Below are positions 47,191 through 58,063 of a stretch of 64,000 nucleotides of DNA, piece after piece. The notes beneath the pieces were generated by a model. That model was not told the origin of the DNA. It saw nothing but the letters and a program-made list of their open reading frames with translations, and did no database searches. Position 1 is the stretch's first letter. Each line of letters opens with the position of its first letter. Origin of the DNA: Gordionus sp. m RMFG-2023 (taxonomy: Eukaryota > Nematomorpha > Gordioida > Chordodea > Parachordodidae); contig NC_088777.1 in the NCBI RefSeq assembly GCF_954871325.1, positions 51,514,727 to 51,578,726 of the forward strand, read 5' to 3'. The position numbers were made by a program, and so were the translations under genes.

Positions 47191-48452
47191 GTATCTAAAT
47201 ATAAAAATGATGAAAATATAAATATGCCCATAAGATCATTTGGTGAAATTTTAAAAAAGTATTATGACTGTAAAAATAATGATATAAATCTTAGTATTGA
47301 AAAAATTAATGAAAATGAAATAGATGAAATTACCATACACAAAATTTAAAAAAAAATAGAATCCAAATCATTAAAGCTTGACATTTACAAATATAAAAAA
47401 ATTGAGAGTATAGACAATACAAATATACATTTACCTTATATAATGGACGAATTTTCCAAATTTAAAATTTTAAAAACAATGAAATCCAAATTATGTTTAA
47501 AGGACAAAACATATGTAAGTAATTTTGACTACTTTAAAACATTATTTTTATTATGATAAAAGAAAACAGTAATTTTGAGTTATTATTTCTTTAAAAAACA
47601 AGGGCACAAAGTTTAAAATGGATGTACAGATGTACATATCATTTTTTATTAAAAATACGTATAAAATTTATATATCATCTTTTATTTAAAAAATACATAT
47701 AATGTGAAAATTATTTTTTTTTTTTAAAAAACGCGTAATTAATAATAAATATAAAATGATATATCATTAAAATCGCTGTATTAAAAAATAAATATAAAAT
47801 AATACATTATGAAATCTATTTATAAAACCCGAAATTGAGAAAAGTAAAACGCTATTATCTAAAACGCAATATATATATTATAAAATGAAAATAAAACACG
47901 ACCAATTATTTATTTTATTCCAATTATTCAATATTTGATAAATTTATTCTGCTTCAATTATTCTTAATCAAATTCGATATTCATTAAATTAATTCAATTT
48001 CGATTACCCGACGATTCTTATTTTATTACGACGTTATTCAATAATACCTACATTCTAAAATCATTTAAAATCTTTGCATATATATTTAATAACAAACAAT
48101 AATAATAATTAACAGAAGGATGACAAAGTCAAATCGTATGAACTACTAAACCATTTTTCAAAGAGTTGGAGGGAGTAAGACAAGATAAGAAAGTTTACGA
48201 ACAAAAACCAACCAATACTAGATATGACAATACCCAGATGATGCCATATACTGAGAGCAACAGACTATATGATAATAATTACAGACATCAGTTTAGACAA
48301 CCATGGCAGACTCGATCATATTATGGAAACCAAAGATTCAACAACCAAAATAACTATCATTTTCCAAGACGAAACTATGACAGATTTTATGATCAAAATA
48401 GATGGGAAACTCCTTGAACACGAAAGATTTACGTCTAAAGAGAACCTAGGCA

Positions 48453-48698
48453 TGGATAATTATTTTATTATACTGGTTGTTATATAGCGCAAATTTTTAT
48501 ATGTCGCATTCATTTAATTAACACAATTTATATTAACTTCACTTAATAGTTTTATTTAAATTGTTTAATATATTTTTTTTTATATATAAAGAATAAATTT
48601 TATTGTATTTTAAATGAAATATTTTTAAAATATATTTATTTAATAAAAGTTTTAAATCTTTTTGTTAAATCTTGTCTAACTCCCTGCCAACCTTAACA
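48453..48698 (+). repeat. 3' LTR of the outer retroelement
   Basis: Direct repeat partner of 40611-40858. The Harbinger transposase motif FIYIDVGAYG resumes 22 bp after its end. Confidence 0.75.
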
Positions 48699-48869
48699 AG
48701 ACCTAACAGACTTAACAGGAAATTTATTTATATAGATGTGGGAGCATATGGAAAGCAGAGTGATGGTAAAGTATTTAGAAAAGCTCTTTATATAGAGGTT
48801 ACATTATATTAATTATATTATATCTTTAAAATATATTAATAGTTGATGAACCATGCAATTGATCTGCCT

Positions 48870-49640
48870 GCTTTATGTAATCATCCAAATTAGATACAAC
48901 AATGATAAACTTCACTACAAGCCCTTTCTTACCTAGCAGAGAAAATAATTCTACTTCAATGGAATTAAAAATTATTAGAGACAAATTTAAAAATTTTATA
49001 AATTATCAAATTTTTATATTTATATTGTATTAAATTTATTTATGAAAATTTTTATATTAAATTGTGTTACATATTTATTTTTATAGACAATTATGTTATT
49101 AAATGATATAAATAAATAGATTGAATATTAAGAAAAATTTATTTAATTTATTAAATCTTTATTTGGACACTATTATTCTAGGTGTAGATTGAGTTATTTA
49201 AAATCTTGTGGAATGAACCTCAAACTTAAAATAATATTAATTCTAATATCTTACAACATGACACAAACATTTATTAAAAATTAGATATAGGTACTAGAAA
49301 TATTTAAATTTATATAAAATTATTAAACACCATATATCTATATATGTTTAAGTTTATGTAATCATCAAAGTTATACAACAAGACCTTTCTTACCTAGCTG
49401 AGATTGAAAATTTTATAAATTATTAAAATGTATTACATATTTAATTTTTACAGACAATTATGTTATTAAATGATATAAATAAAAAGATTGAATATTAAGG
49501 AAAATTTATTTAATATATTTAATCTTAATATGGACACTATTCTAGGAGTAGCCTTTTGAGGTATTTAAAATCTTGAGGAATGAACTTCAAACTTAAAATT
49601 ATATCAATTCTAATATCAACATCATTTATTAAAAAATTAT
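48870..49640 (+). repeat. Tandem duplication of about 350-450 bp
   Basis: gacaattatgttattaaatg occurs at 49085 and 49452, ttatgtaatcatc at 48876 and 49354, and ctttcttacctagc at 48921 and 49384, with the same order of words between them. The two units make up most of the Harbinger element's 3' half, after the recognisable transposase. Confidence 0.75.
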
Positions 49641-49689
49641 TAAAAATATACAAAATACATACAATACATTTTTATAAAAAATAAATAAT

Positions 49690-50005
49690 TTATATAATGC
49701 TATTAAAAATGTCTAATGGAGAATCATTGTCAGGTTGTGATGATATATCATTTGTCTTGAGATAATATAAATATTTCATAACCTCTGTTTTAAACAGAAA
49801 TTGCATCTCATAGCTTAAGGATTTAGCCTCCTCTACAAGGCTATTCAAAAAATGCCTAAATGAAATATAAATAAATTTAAAATATAAATTAGCTTTACAG
49901 CATCCCAGATGGGCTTTCTTCCAAAACATTTATTAGTCTATTAAATTCATTCAGTACTTTAGGATTTTTTGTTGTTGAGAGTTTCACATGAAAATTAACA
50001 TTTCT
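49690..50005 (-). CDS. BESS-motif protein, C-terminal exons (Harbinger partner)
   Basis: On the - strand, exon 50005(approx.)-49899 and exon 49855-49690 are separated by a 43-nt GT-AG intron (49856-49898). The frame runs NPKVLNEFNRLINVLEESPS, GML, then HFLNSLVEEAKSLSYEMQFL and FKTEVMKYLYYLK, and ends at the stop at 49690. The pattern F-L-x-S-L, about ten residues, then F-K-x-E-V-x-x-x-L is the BESS motif. In MADF-BESS proteins it mediates protein contacts and lies C-terminal to a Myb-like MADF domain, which would be upstream and was not found. Harbinger elements typically encode such a second protein. The reading frame is still open, although the transposase is dead. Confidence 0.6.
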
Positions 50006-50554
50006 AATATTTTATACAAGGTATTTAACCTTTTGAGAATAAAAATAGTAAAATATTTTGTGGGATTTATTCAAATATAGATGGTAAGTAAAATCAATAC
50101 AAATTGTGGATCAATATTAGATAGGCTTTGTAGTAACATCAGAACAGAATTTGAGGATTGGCACAGAACTACTCTTTATTTTACAAGTAATTATTATCAA
50201 CTTACCTATAAAATAAATAACATGAATATTTAATTAAGTAGGTTTTCCTATTTTCTCCTTATTCAGCTGATACTTGAAGTTTCTCATGAAAAAGAGTTTA
50301 GCATTTCTGCAAACCTTTTGGTAATTTCATCGTTCCATTCTTAAATTGTTATATCATTTAATAATTATTATTCTTACAATTTAGAAGAATTTTATCACTT
50401 CAAAATTTACAAAGTTTCAAAAAACGCAAGCAAGTTTGTCTTTTAAAAAATAATTTAAAATGAAAAAGGGAAATGTGCTCAATTTGAACGAATGCATTTA
50501 AAATGCATTGTTTGCTTTTTGAAACGCTGTGTTGCAACGTTCATTTTGTGTGTT

Positions 50555-50915
50555 GTTAAGATGTGTAGCGCACTATAATGCTATTATAGTTTTTGTTTTG
50601 GCACTTCGCCATTATTAGTTTATTTTGTCAATTTGGCAAATAATTTATTTTCTACTTAAATACGGCTACCAAAAGTAATTGAAGCACTAATATCTACTAA
50701 CGAGACACTAAAGAACGTTATATATTTTATCGTTAGTACGTTAAATCGACTTTTAAGCGTGGAGTTGGCATAAGTTTTTATTTTTGCTTATAACTTTTTT
50801 CCCTTAAATTTGGCTATTATACGGATTGAAGCATTAACCTAAAGCACTAAAGAATGTATAGATTCATTGTTAATACTTTGAATCGTTCGGTCAACTTCAC
50901 GGAGCTATGTCACTA
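50555..50915. mobile_element. MITE pair of the CGTGAAGTTGGC family beside the Harbinger end
   Basis: The segment at 50555-50740 matches the units at 39020 and 39330 (actataatgctattatagtt, cggctaccaaaagtaattga). The segment at 50745-50910 matches the MITE at 31885-32045 in reverse (aagcgtggagttggc at one end, gtcaacttcacggagct at the other). Confidence 0.7.
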
Positions 50916-51220
50916 TACATTTATAACAAACTAAAGATGTTCTAGTTTAAATAAACATTCAACTTTAGCTGTGCAACATTAAGTATCAAAATAAAGAAAC
51001 CACAACCTAAGCGCTTAAAGGTTAATAAATAATTTTTTATATTCTTGGAAATATATTTCAAAGCATCACGAAAACACAATAATTAAAAAAGGAGATTTGA
51101 GATCAGATCCTATCGGGTGTGGTCCGAAATAACCTTTAAACTTAGGTCCACGTCATATCAAACCTAATTCGATAGAATCAGATTTGGATCGGTTTATGGC
51201 TGAGCTATGAAAAATATATG

Positions 51221-51447
51221 TCTCTTCTCTTCTCTTCTTTTCTCTTCTCTTCTCTTCTCTTCTCTTCTCTTCTCTTCTCTTCTCTTCTCTTCTCTTCTCT
51301 TCTCTTCTCTTCTCTTCTCTTCTCTTCTCTTCTCTTCTCTTCTCTTCTCTTCTCTTCTCTTCTCTTCTCTTCTCTTCTCTTCTCTTCTCTTCTTCTTCTT
51401 CTTCTCTTCTCTTCTCTTCTCTTCTCTTCTCTTCTCTTCTCTTCTCA
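51221..51447 (+). repeat. (TTCTC)n pentanucleotide array
   Basis: Pure TTCTC units with one TTC-trimer interruption near 51390-51403. The arginine/glutamate and serine/leucine frames in it are artefacts. Confidence 0.97.
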
Positions 51448-51449
51448 TT

Positions 51450-52125
51450 CAATTGTATAATATGATAAATGAATTTTTCTTTTATATTTCAAAAATATTA
51501 AATAATTCACTCCTTGGAACATTTTTAATGACACATTTAAGCTTCTACCCGTATGAGGATGATCCTGAAATAAATCAACAGAGTCATAAATGAATCTTTT
51601 TTCTTTTGTGTGAAATCAAACTAGAGATATAAAATCTCCTTCTTTTTGTTTTCTAAAATGATTCAAATTTAGCATAATTAATAGAGTTAAACCCTTTTTG
51701 ATAGGTAGAATTACAGTGTCAATTTCTATATGTATTTTCTCATCTGTTTTGTCATATAATAGGATATGACAAAACAGATGAGAAAATACATAAATTGAGC
51801 ACTATAGGGATCAAAAGATGAAAACAAATTTATTATCATTTAAGTTAGTTATTTACTGGTAAAAACAAATTTTAATGAGGATAAAATAAGAAATGTTATA
51901 ATAAAAAAGAATGAAATTGATAGAAGATTGCGGTATGAGTGAGGGATATATAGATCTCAGCGGGTAATATATTGAGTATTATAGAATGATAAACTATAAT
52001 TAAATATCTATATTTAATTAAGTTATTAAAAATTACTAAAGTTTAAAGAACATCTTCAACTTGAGAAGTTGATGCTTGACGGGTTGGATAAGCTATTTAG
52101 CATGGTGTGTTGAATGATAATATTT
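51450..52125. other. Left flank of the mitochondrial block, with a palindrome
   Basis: A perfect 26-bp inverted repeat with a 10-nt loop lies at 51730-51791 (stem starts atgtattttctcatctgttt). The NUMT edge lies between about 51800 and 52130. A possible tRNA-like anticodon hairpin, tcaacttgagaagttga, lies at 52057-52073 but has no matching acceptor stem, so it is not called. Confidence 0.5.
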
Positions 52126-52130
52126 ATAAG

Positions 52131-52811
52131 TTATTGTTTATTGATTCAGTTAATAAAGTTTCTAGTTGATACAGCCTCTAGACAAATAGGCATGAATGAG
52201 TGATTTACTCCGCAGATTTCTGAGCATTGGCCATAGGTGATTAAAGGCTTTTTAGGTATAATGAAAATTTGGTTAATTCGTCCAGGTACAGCATCTATTT
52301 TTACTGAAAATTGAGGTAGTGAAAATGAGTGAATTACGTCTCTAGATGAGATTATTATTCGAGTTATAATTTTGTAGGGGACGATTACGTGGTTGTCAGA
52401 GTCTAAGAGTCGTTGTCTGTTAAGAGTTAAATCCGACTCTTGTGTTATATATGAGTCAAAATTTAAGTTTATGAAGTCAGAATATTCATAATTTCAATAT
52501 CATTGAGATCCTATAACTTTAATAGTAAGATCTGGTCAATGGGAATCCTCATTAGAGTAAAGTACTTTTACTGTAGGTAATGCCATAGCTATTAAAACTA
52601 CTATAGGGGTGGTAGTTCATAAAAATTCTGTTATATTTATATGCGTTGTTTTAATGACAAGAGTTTTTGAGACTGTTACAGCAACACATATAAAAAATAC
52701 TATAATAGTTACCCCTACAATAAATCTTATTGCAAAATGGTGTAAAATAATTAAATGTTCAGAAGATGAAGAGAGTATATCTTGTAAGAATAAGGCACGT
52801 CACGGGTTCAT
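52131..52811 (-). CDS. COX2: Cytochrome c oxidase subunit II, intact NUMT copy
   Basis: Reads without a stop over 226 codons only in the invertebrate mitochondrial code (TGA Trp, ATA Met, AGA Ser), from ATG at 52811 to TAA at 52131-52133. The hairpin membrane part is followed by GSQWYWNYEYSDF and the CuA site YGQCSEICGVNHSFMPICLE, with both Cys, the His and the Met present, plus the expected SLPQFSVKMDAVPGR. The length is normal. In the nucleus it cannot make this protein because TGA would stop translation. Its integrity, beside a damaged COX1, means that the insertion is recent or that the segment was copied again. Confidence 0.95.
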
Positions 52812-52845
52812 TTTTAACTACAATATTATTTATAGTTAAAAGTTG

Positions 52846-54344
<1,499 letters not shown>

Positions 54345-54346
<2 letters not shown>

Positions 54347-54404
54347 ATTATATATGTTTAGGATCAAGTTAAAATTATAACTTGATCCTAAACATATATA
54401 ATAT
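54345..54404. repeat. 26-bp perfect palindrome beside the COX1 start
   Basis: The stem atattatatatgtttaggat plus caagtt (54345-54370) pairs perfectly with 54379-54404, leaving an 8-nt loop. It overlaps the first base pair of the COX1 start codon. Confidence 0.9.
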
Positions 54405-54482
54405 CCATATTTATAAAGAATGACTATTCTCCTAATTCCAGATAAAGTGAAACGAATGAAATGAACGAAGTGAACATATATA

Positions 54483-54540
54483 GGGGTGGGTGGGGGGTGA
54501 GAAGAAGAGAAGAATGGGGCGGGGGGCGGGAAGGGCAACG
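54483..54540 (+). other. G-rich tract with quadruplex-forming pattern
   Basis: ggggtgggtggggggtgaga and, after a purine stretch, ggggcggggggcgggaaggg. Each has four or more runs of three or more G within short loops. Such composition is foreign to the flanking mitochondrial genes. Confidence 0.75.
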
Positions 54541-54624
54541 CTGGCATTCCCTCCCTTCAGGAGTCTATTGTGGCAGATATTATGCTCAAAAGTTAAGATT
54601 TTGATAAACCTATTTTGGTCTTTA

Positions 54625-54926
54625 GATTTGGTCCTTTTCGAATTTATGCTGACCCAAGGATCTTTATTAGTGGGAATGTCCTTTTATATCATTATTAGAG
54701 CGAAAGATCCTTGGGTCAGCATTACCTCGAAAAGGACCAAATAAAGTCCTAGGTGATAGGACTGGTGCAGCCATTCATAGATGCCATCAAGTTATTTTCT
54801 AAAGGCATATTTGTGTATACATATACTTGATGGCATCTATGAATGGCTGCACCAGTCCTATCACTAGGACTTTATTTGGTCCTTTTCGAATTTGTGCTGA
54901 CCCAAGGATCTTTCGCTCTAATAAAT
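54625..54926. repeat. Zigzag inverted triplication of an ND1 segment
   Basis: A forward ND1 segment (54692-54793) is preceded by an inverted copy of its first part (54627-54670) and followed by an inverted copy of the whole (54825-54924, loop about 31 nt). The copies differ slightly: the forward one has an extra G (cctaggtgat against cctagtgat). Confidence 0.88.
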
Positions 54927-55550
54927 GATTACCCTATTTTGGTGTTTATTATACTAATAGGAGTGAGTGTATATTTCTTAATCATAGGGGGTTGATTAAG
55001 AAATTCGAAGTTTTCTATGTTAGGGGGCATACGGGCGATGAGACAAGCTGTTTCTTATGAGTTGATTATAAGATTTATTTTTTTACTAATAGGGTTAGTA
55101 GTGATAAGTTATGAGTTTGAAGAATTTATAACTCCTATAAACATATACGGGTATATGTTTATATATTTATTAGTTTCCTTTTTGATTTGTTCTCTAGCTG
55201 AGATAAATCGAACTCCTTTTGATTTAATGGAAGGGGAGTCTGAGCTGGTATCAGGTTTTAATGTTGAGTTTTACTCCGGGTTTTTCGCTTTAATTTTTAT
55301 AGCTGAATATATTTCGATTATATTATTTTCACTACTTGTGAGAGTCATATGACTCTCACAAGTAGTGAAAATAACAGCTGTGATAAGATTTATAGTGATT
55401 ATTGGTTTTTCTAGATTATTTTCACTAGTATTTTTGTTTATTCGGGCTTCATACCCTCGAGTTCGGTACGATAAGTTAATAAAGTTTTCGTGAGGAGAGT
55501 TACTACCATATATTATAATTATAAGATTGTGAATTTTAATTGTTTGATAG
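54675..55550 (+). pseudogene. ND1: NADH dehydrogenase subunit 1, NUMT copy broken by palindromes
   Basis: In the mitochondrial code the parts are [20 protein letters not shown] at about 54687, then VFIMLMGVSVYFLIMGGWLS at about 54940, then SKFSMLGGMRAMSQAVSYEL, SLAEINRTPFDLMEGESELV, SGFNVEFYSGFFALIFIAEY, and after a palindrome RASYPRVRYDKLMKFSWGEL, ending at TAG 55548-55550. These are core ND1 motifs. The coding order is broken by the inverted copies at 54625-54926 and by a 52-bp palindrome at 55323-55374. The 5' end is not recognisable. Confidence 0.92.
55323..55374. repeat. Perfect 52-bp palindrome without a loop in ND1
   Basis: The sequence on each side of the central CATATG is an exact inverse (ttattttcactacttgtgag and gactctcacaagtagtgaaa). 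The left half is ND1 sequence. Confidence 0.95.
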
Positions 55551-55707
55551 ATTAAGGTACTATAATAAGCTTTTTGATAGAAAACTTTAGTTACTTAGTA
55601 ACTAGTACCGGTTCCTTTTAATTTTTGGAAGGCAATTACGCCAGGCCTTAAAGGGAGGGGATGCCAGAAAAATAATTTAATGATATACCCCCTTTTGAAT
55701 TATTGAA

Positions 55708-55762
55708 CTATTTAAAAATTAGATTGCAAATCTTATATTGCTGATAAGTTTTAGCAGATAGA
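55708..55762 (+). tRNA. trnC: Mitochondrial-type tRNA-Cys (GCA), copy 1
   Basis: Acceptor CTATTT pairs with AGATAG (one G-T). The D-arm is missing (AAAAA). The anticodon arm is TTAGA TTGCAAA TCTTA, and a short T-arm GCTG...AGC follows. Anticodon GCA. Read on the other strand the loop would give TGC (Ala), but the T-arm and the order of arms fit + better. It has one T-T mismatch in the anticodon stem. Confidence 0.6.
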
Positions 55763-55887
55763 AAAATCTTTAATTGCCAAAAATTAAAAATATATATTTT
55801 TAATTTTTGGAAGGCAATCGCCAGGCCTTAAAGGGAGGGGATGCCAGAAAAATAATTTAATGATATACCCCCTTTTGAATTATTGAA

Positions 55888-55942
55888 CTATTTAAAAATT
55901 AGATTGCAAATCTTTTATTGCTGATAAGTTTTAGCAGATAGA
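55888..55942 (+). tRNA. trnC: Mitochondrial-type tRNA-Cys (GCA), copy 2
   Basis: Same fold as copy 1, with TCTTT in place of TCTTA in the anticodon stem. Confidence 0.55.
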
Positions 55943-56070
55943 AAAATCTCTAATTGCCTTCCAAAAATTAAAAATATTTTTTAATTTTTGGAAGGCAATT
56001 ACGCCAGGCCTTAAATGGAGGGGATGCCAGAAAAATAATTTAATGATATACCCCCTTTTGAATTATTGAA

Positions 56071-56125
56071 CTATTTAAAAATTAGATTGCAAATCTTATA
56101 TTGCTGATAAGTTTTAGCAGATAGT
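56071..56125 (+). tRNA. trnC: Mitochondrial-type tRNA-Cys (GCA), copy 3
   Basis: Same sequence as copy 1. It lies directly before the 12S gene. Confidence 0.6.
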
Positions 56126-56836
56126 TTTAATTTAGTTTAAGTTAATTAAAATTATTATTTATATATTTATACTCTAAATTAAAACTTAATTTTTATAAAA
56201 GAGGTGAAATAAATTAAACAACTTTTAATTAAGGTTTAGTAAATATAAGTCTTAAAAAGTTTGTGCCAGCATTAGCGGTTATACAAACAGATTTAATTTG
56301 ATTTTGGTGAAAATTAGTCTGGATTTAATATCTTTAGGGGGTGGAATCCCTAAAGATATTAAATCCAAAATCCAGGATTTTTATAAGCTTTGTTTTAAGA
56401 CTAGGATTAGATACCCTATTATTATAGATAAAATAGAAAATACCTAAGTATTATAAAATTTGAAACTTAAAAAATTTGGCGGTGGTTTATCCCGACTAGA
56501 GGATCTAGCTTATTGAGTTGATAGTACGCTTTTGACCTTATCTAAATTTTTCTTTATGTATTGCTGTTTAATATATTTTTTGTTTAAAAATTAAAAATAA
56601 ATATTTTATAAAATATTTTTTCAAGTCAAAGTTTAGGATATTTAGAGTTAAGTGGGGTACTTTATATAATATAATTTTAACTATTTAAAAATAGTTAACA
56701 CTAAAATTTAGGATGATTTAGAAGTAATTAAAACAAGAGTGTTTTAATGAAAAGGCTCTAAACCATACACATATCGCCCGTCATTCCCTAGAGGGACAAG
56801 TCGTAACAAAGTAGGCCCTCTTGAAAGAAGGCCTAT
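56126..56836 (+). rRNA. rrnS: 12S (small subunit) rRNA, NUMT copy
   Basis: Conserved blocks are present in order: gtgccagcattagcggttat (56271-56290), actaggattagataccctat (56400-56420), ggcggtggtttatcccgact, and the 3' end with atatcgcccgtcattccct and acaagtcgtaacaaagtagg. The length of about 710 nt is normal for an invertebrate. A 19-bp palindrome at 56321-56366 lies between the first two blocks, where no such insertion is expected. Start set by the end of tRNA-Cys, end by tRNA-Val. Confidence 0.93.
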
Positions 56837-56901
56837 TACATATAGCTTAAATATTTTTATAATAGAGCGTTTCATTTACACTGAAAAGGTGAATTATGTA
56901 A
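56837..56901 (+). tRNA. trnV: Mitochondrial-type tRNA-Val (TAC)
   Basis: Acceptor TACATA pairs with TATGTA. Anticodon arm TTTCA TTTACAC TGAAA, anticodon TAC. The D-arm has GCT...AGC and the T-arm is reduced. The position between 12S and 16S is the ancestral animal one. Confidence 0.8.
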
Positions 56902-58058
56902 AAAATTTTAAAATTTTAATTATAGTATTTTGAATAATGATATAAATTGTTAATGCCCTGAAAAGGGGTTAAATATAAAGATATTAGGATTTCCTGTTGC
57001 AACACGATAAGGTAATAATAAAGTTTATTGTTAACTATCCAGATAATGAAGATAGTTAATAAGATTTAAATAAAAAGTTTCAAATTTTTATTTAAATCTT
57101 ATTAAGGTGAAATTCATTTTGTTCTTTTATAGCTGGCTTAATGGTAATAATTCTTTTAGAATGCGATGAGTAATCTTCGAAGTTAATAGGGGTGAGCTCT
57201 TTTAAATAAAGTTAACCTTATCAATAAAATATCAATATTAAATTGAGATAAAATCTTTTAATGTTTATTGTAGTTTGTTATATTAGGTTTAACATATAAA
57301 TTAAGTTTAAATTAATTTTAATTAAAATTAATTTGCTTTAATTAGTAGAAATAATATTTTATAGTAAAAATATTATGTGTGAATTAATTAATTTACTCGA
57401 TTAAAATATGTAGGTTTAACAAATACTTAGCTAAAAGCAGTTGTTTTTAGTATTGCCTGCCCTATGATAAAAATTTAATGGCCGCGGTAATTTGACCGTG
57501 CGAAGGTAGCATAATCATTTGCAAATTAATTGTTTGCTAGGATGAATGGTAAGACTTATTTTAAGTTATTATTGGTTAATAAAATTGAATTTAATTTTTC
57601 AGTGAAAAATCTTAAAAATCATAAAAAGAAGGAAAGACCCTAGGAGCTTCTGTATATAGTTACAGTTGGTTGGGGCAACTAGGGCTAAAATTAAAACTAC
57701 CCTATAAGATATTAAAATAGAGTGTATTTTAAAGAGATCCAATTTTATATTGATATTTAGAAAAAGTTACCCTAGGGTTAACAGCGTAATATAATAAATT
57801 AGATCTTATAATTTATAGTGTTTGCGACCTCGATGTTGAATTATTTTTCATTAAGATGCAGTAGTTTTAATGGATGGTCTGTTCGACCATTAAATTTATC
57901 CATGATTTGAGTTCAGATCGGCCGAGAGCCAGATCGGTTCCTATCTTTTATTGTTATATTATAAAGTTAGTACGAAAGGACCACTTTGAGTTTAATTTAG
58001 GTTAGCATAATTTGTGTACTAAATTTAGGATTTAGAGGTATATATTTTACCTAAAATT
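56902..58058 (+). rRNA. rrnL: 16S (large subunit) rRNA, NUMT copy
   Basis: Diagnostic 3'-half blocks are present: ggccgcggtaatttgaccgt then gcgaaggtagcataatcatt (57480-57520), gaaagaccctaggagct, ttaccctagggttaacagcg, tttgcgacctcgatgttgaa, and gttcagatcgg... with gatcggttcctatctt and agtacgaaaggaccac. The length of about 1.15 kb is normal for arthropods. A 20-bp palindrome with an 8-nt loop lies at 57057-57104. The gene ends where an LTR element is inserted at 58064. Confidence 0.95.
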
Positions 58059-58063
58059 CATTA

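Larger units (their letters stand above)
40611..48698 (+). mobile_element. Outer LTR retroelement fossil, inside the Harbinger element
   Basis: LTRs of about 247 bp at 40611-40858 and 48453-48698 in direct orientation. They start TGAATAATTATT and TGGATAATTATT, share ttatatgtcgcattcattta, and end CTGCCAACC(A/T)TAACA. Between them, outside the inner Gypsy element, are a gag-like frame at 41197-41424 (MILSFPEYSGDMQSYIAKAE start) and a Asn/Arg/Tyr-rich, nucleocapsid-like stretch at 48166-48417. The latter resembles the one in the inner element, so the two are related. Most of the pol region is gone. It is broken, several times over. The two LTRs differ at many places, so it is older than the inner element. 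Confidence 0.7.
40262..48806 (+). pseudogene. Harbinger transposase, split by an LTR element
   Basis: DDE-type nuclease family related to HARBI1. The first part, 40262-40610, has a decayed N-terminal stretch (GFQNPV, SVCTA, CCTYSH-like words in shifting frames). After a possible 46-nt intron ending at ctttag (40460) it reads EFLLQSRFPNWFGGIDGKHI, then YIKSPLNSGSQFFNCKHRFS, then INLLALLK. The GGIDGKHI and KHRFSINLLALL motifs are diagnostic and carry the first catalytic Asp. After the insertion, 48720-48806 reads KFIYIDVGAYGKQSDGKVFR, then KALYIE, with the second Asp in IDVGAYG. The C-terminal third with the catalytic Glu is not recognisable in the diverged repeats that follow. Stops and frame changes mark it as dead. 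Confidence 0.85.
39674..50550. mobile_element. PIF/Harbinger DNA transposon carrying nested insertions
   Basis: Left end cacaaattgaacgttgcaac, then gcagcgtttcaaaacgc. The right end read inverted gives cacaaaatgaacgttgcaac, then acagcgtttcaaaaagc. These are imperfect terminal inverted repeats of about 37 bp. Without the LTR element at 40611-48698 the length is about 2.8 kb, normal for this superfamily. It carries a transposase on + and a BESS-motif protein on -, the usual two-gene layout of Harbinger elements. The 3-bp target duplication is not clear. The copy is inactive. Confidence 0.8.
55612..56124 (+). repeat. Three tandem 180-bp units, each with tRNA-Cys
   Basis: Units start near 55617, 55797 and 55979, each with aatttttggaaggcaatt, ggccttaaagggaggggatg, and ccttttgaattattgaacta followed by the tRNA-Cys. 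The units are nearly identical, so the triplication is recent. The third unit leads directly into 12S rRNA. Confidence 0.93.

Noticed and set aside
52050-52110. A tRNA after COX2
   Set aside because: tcaac ttgagaa gttga forms a clean anticodon-like hairpin, but neither strand gives an acceptor stem, and the anticodons GAG or CTC would be unusual for mitochondria.
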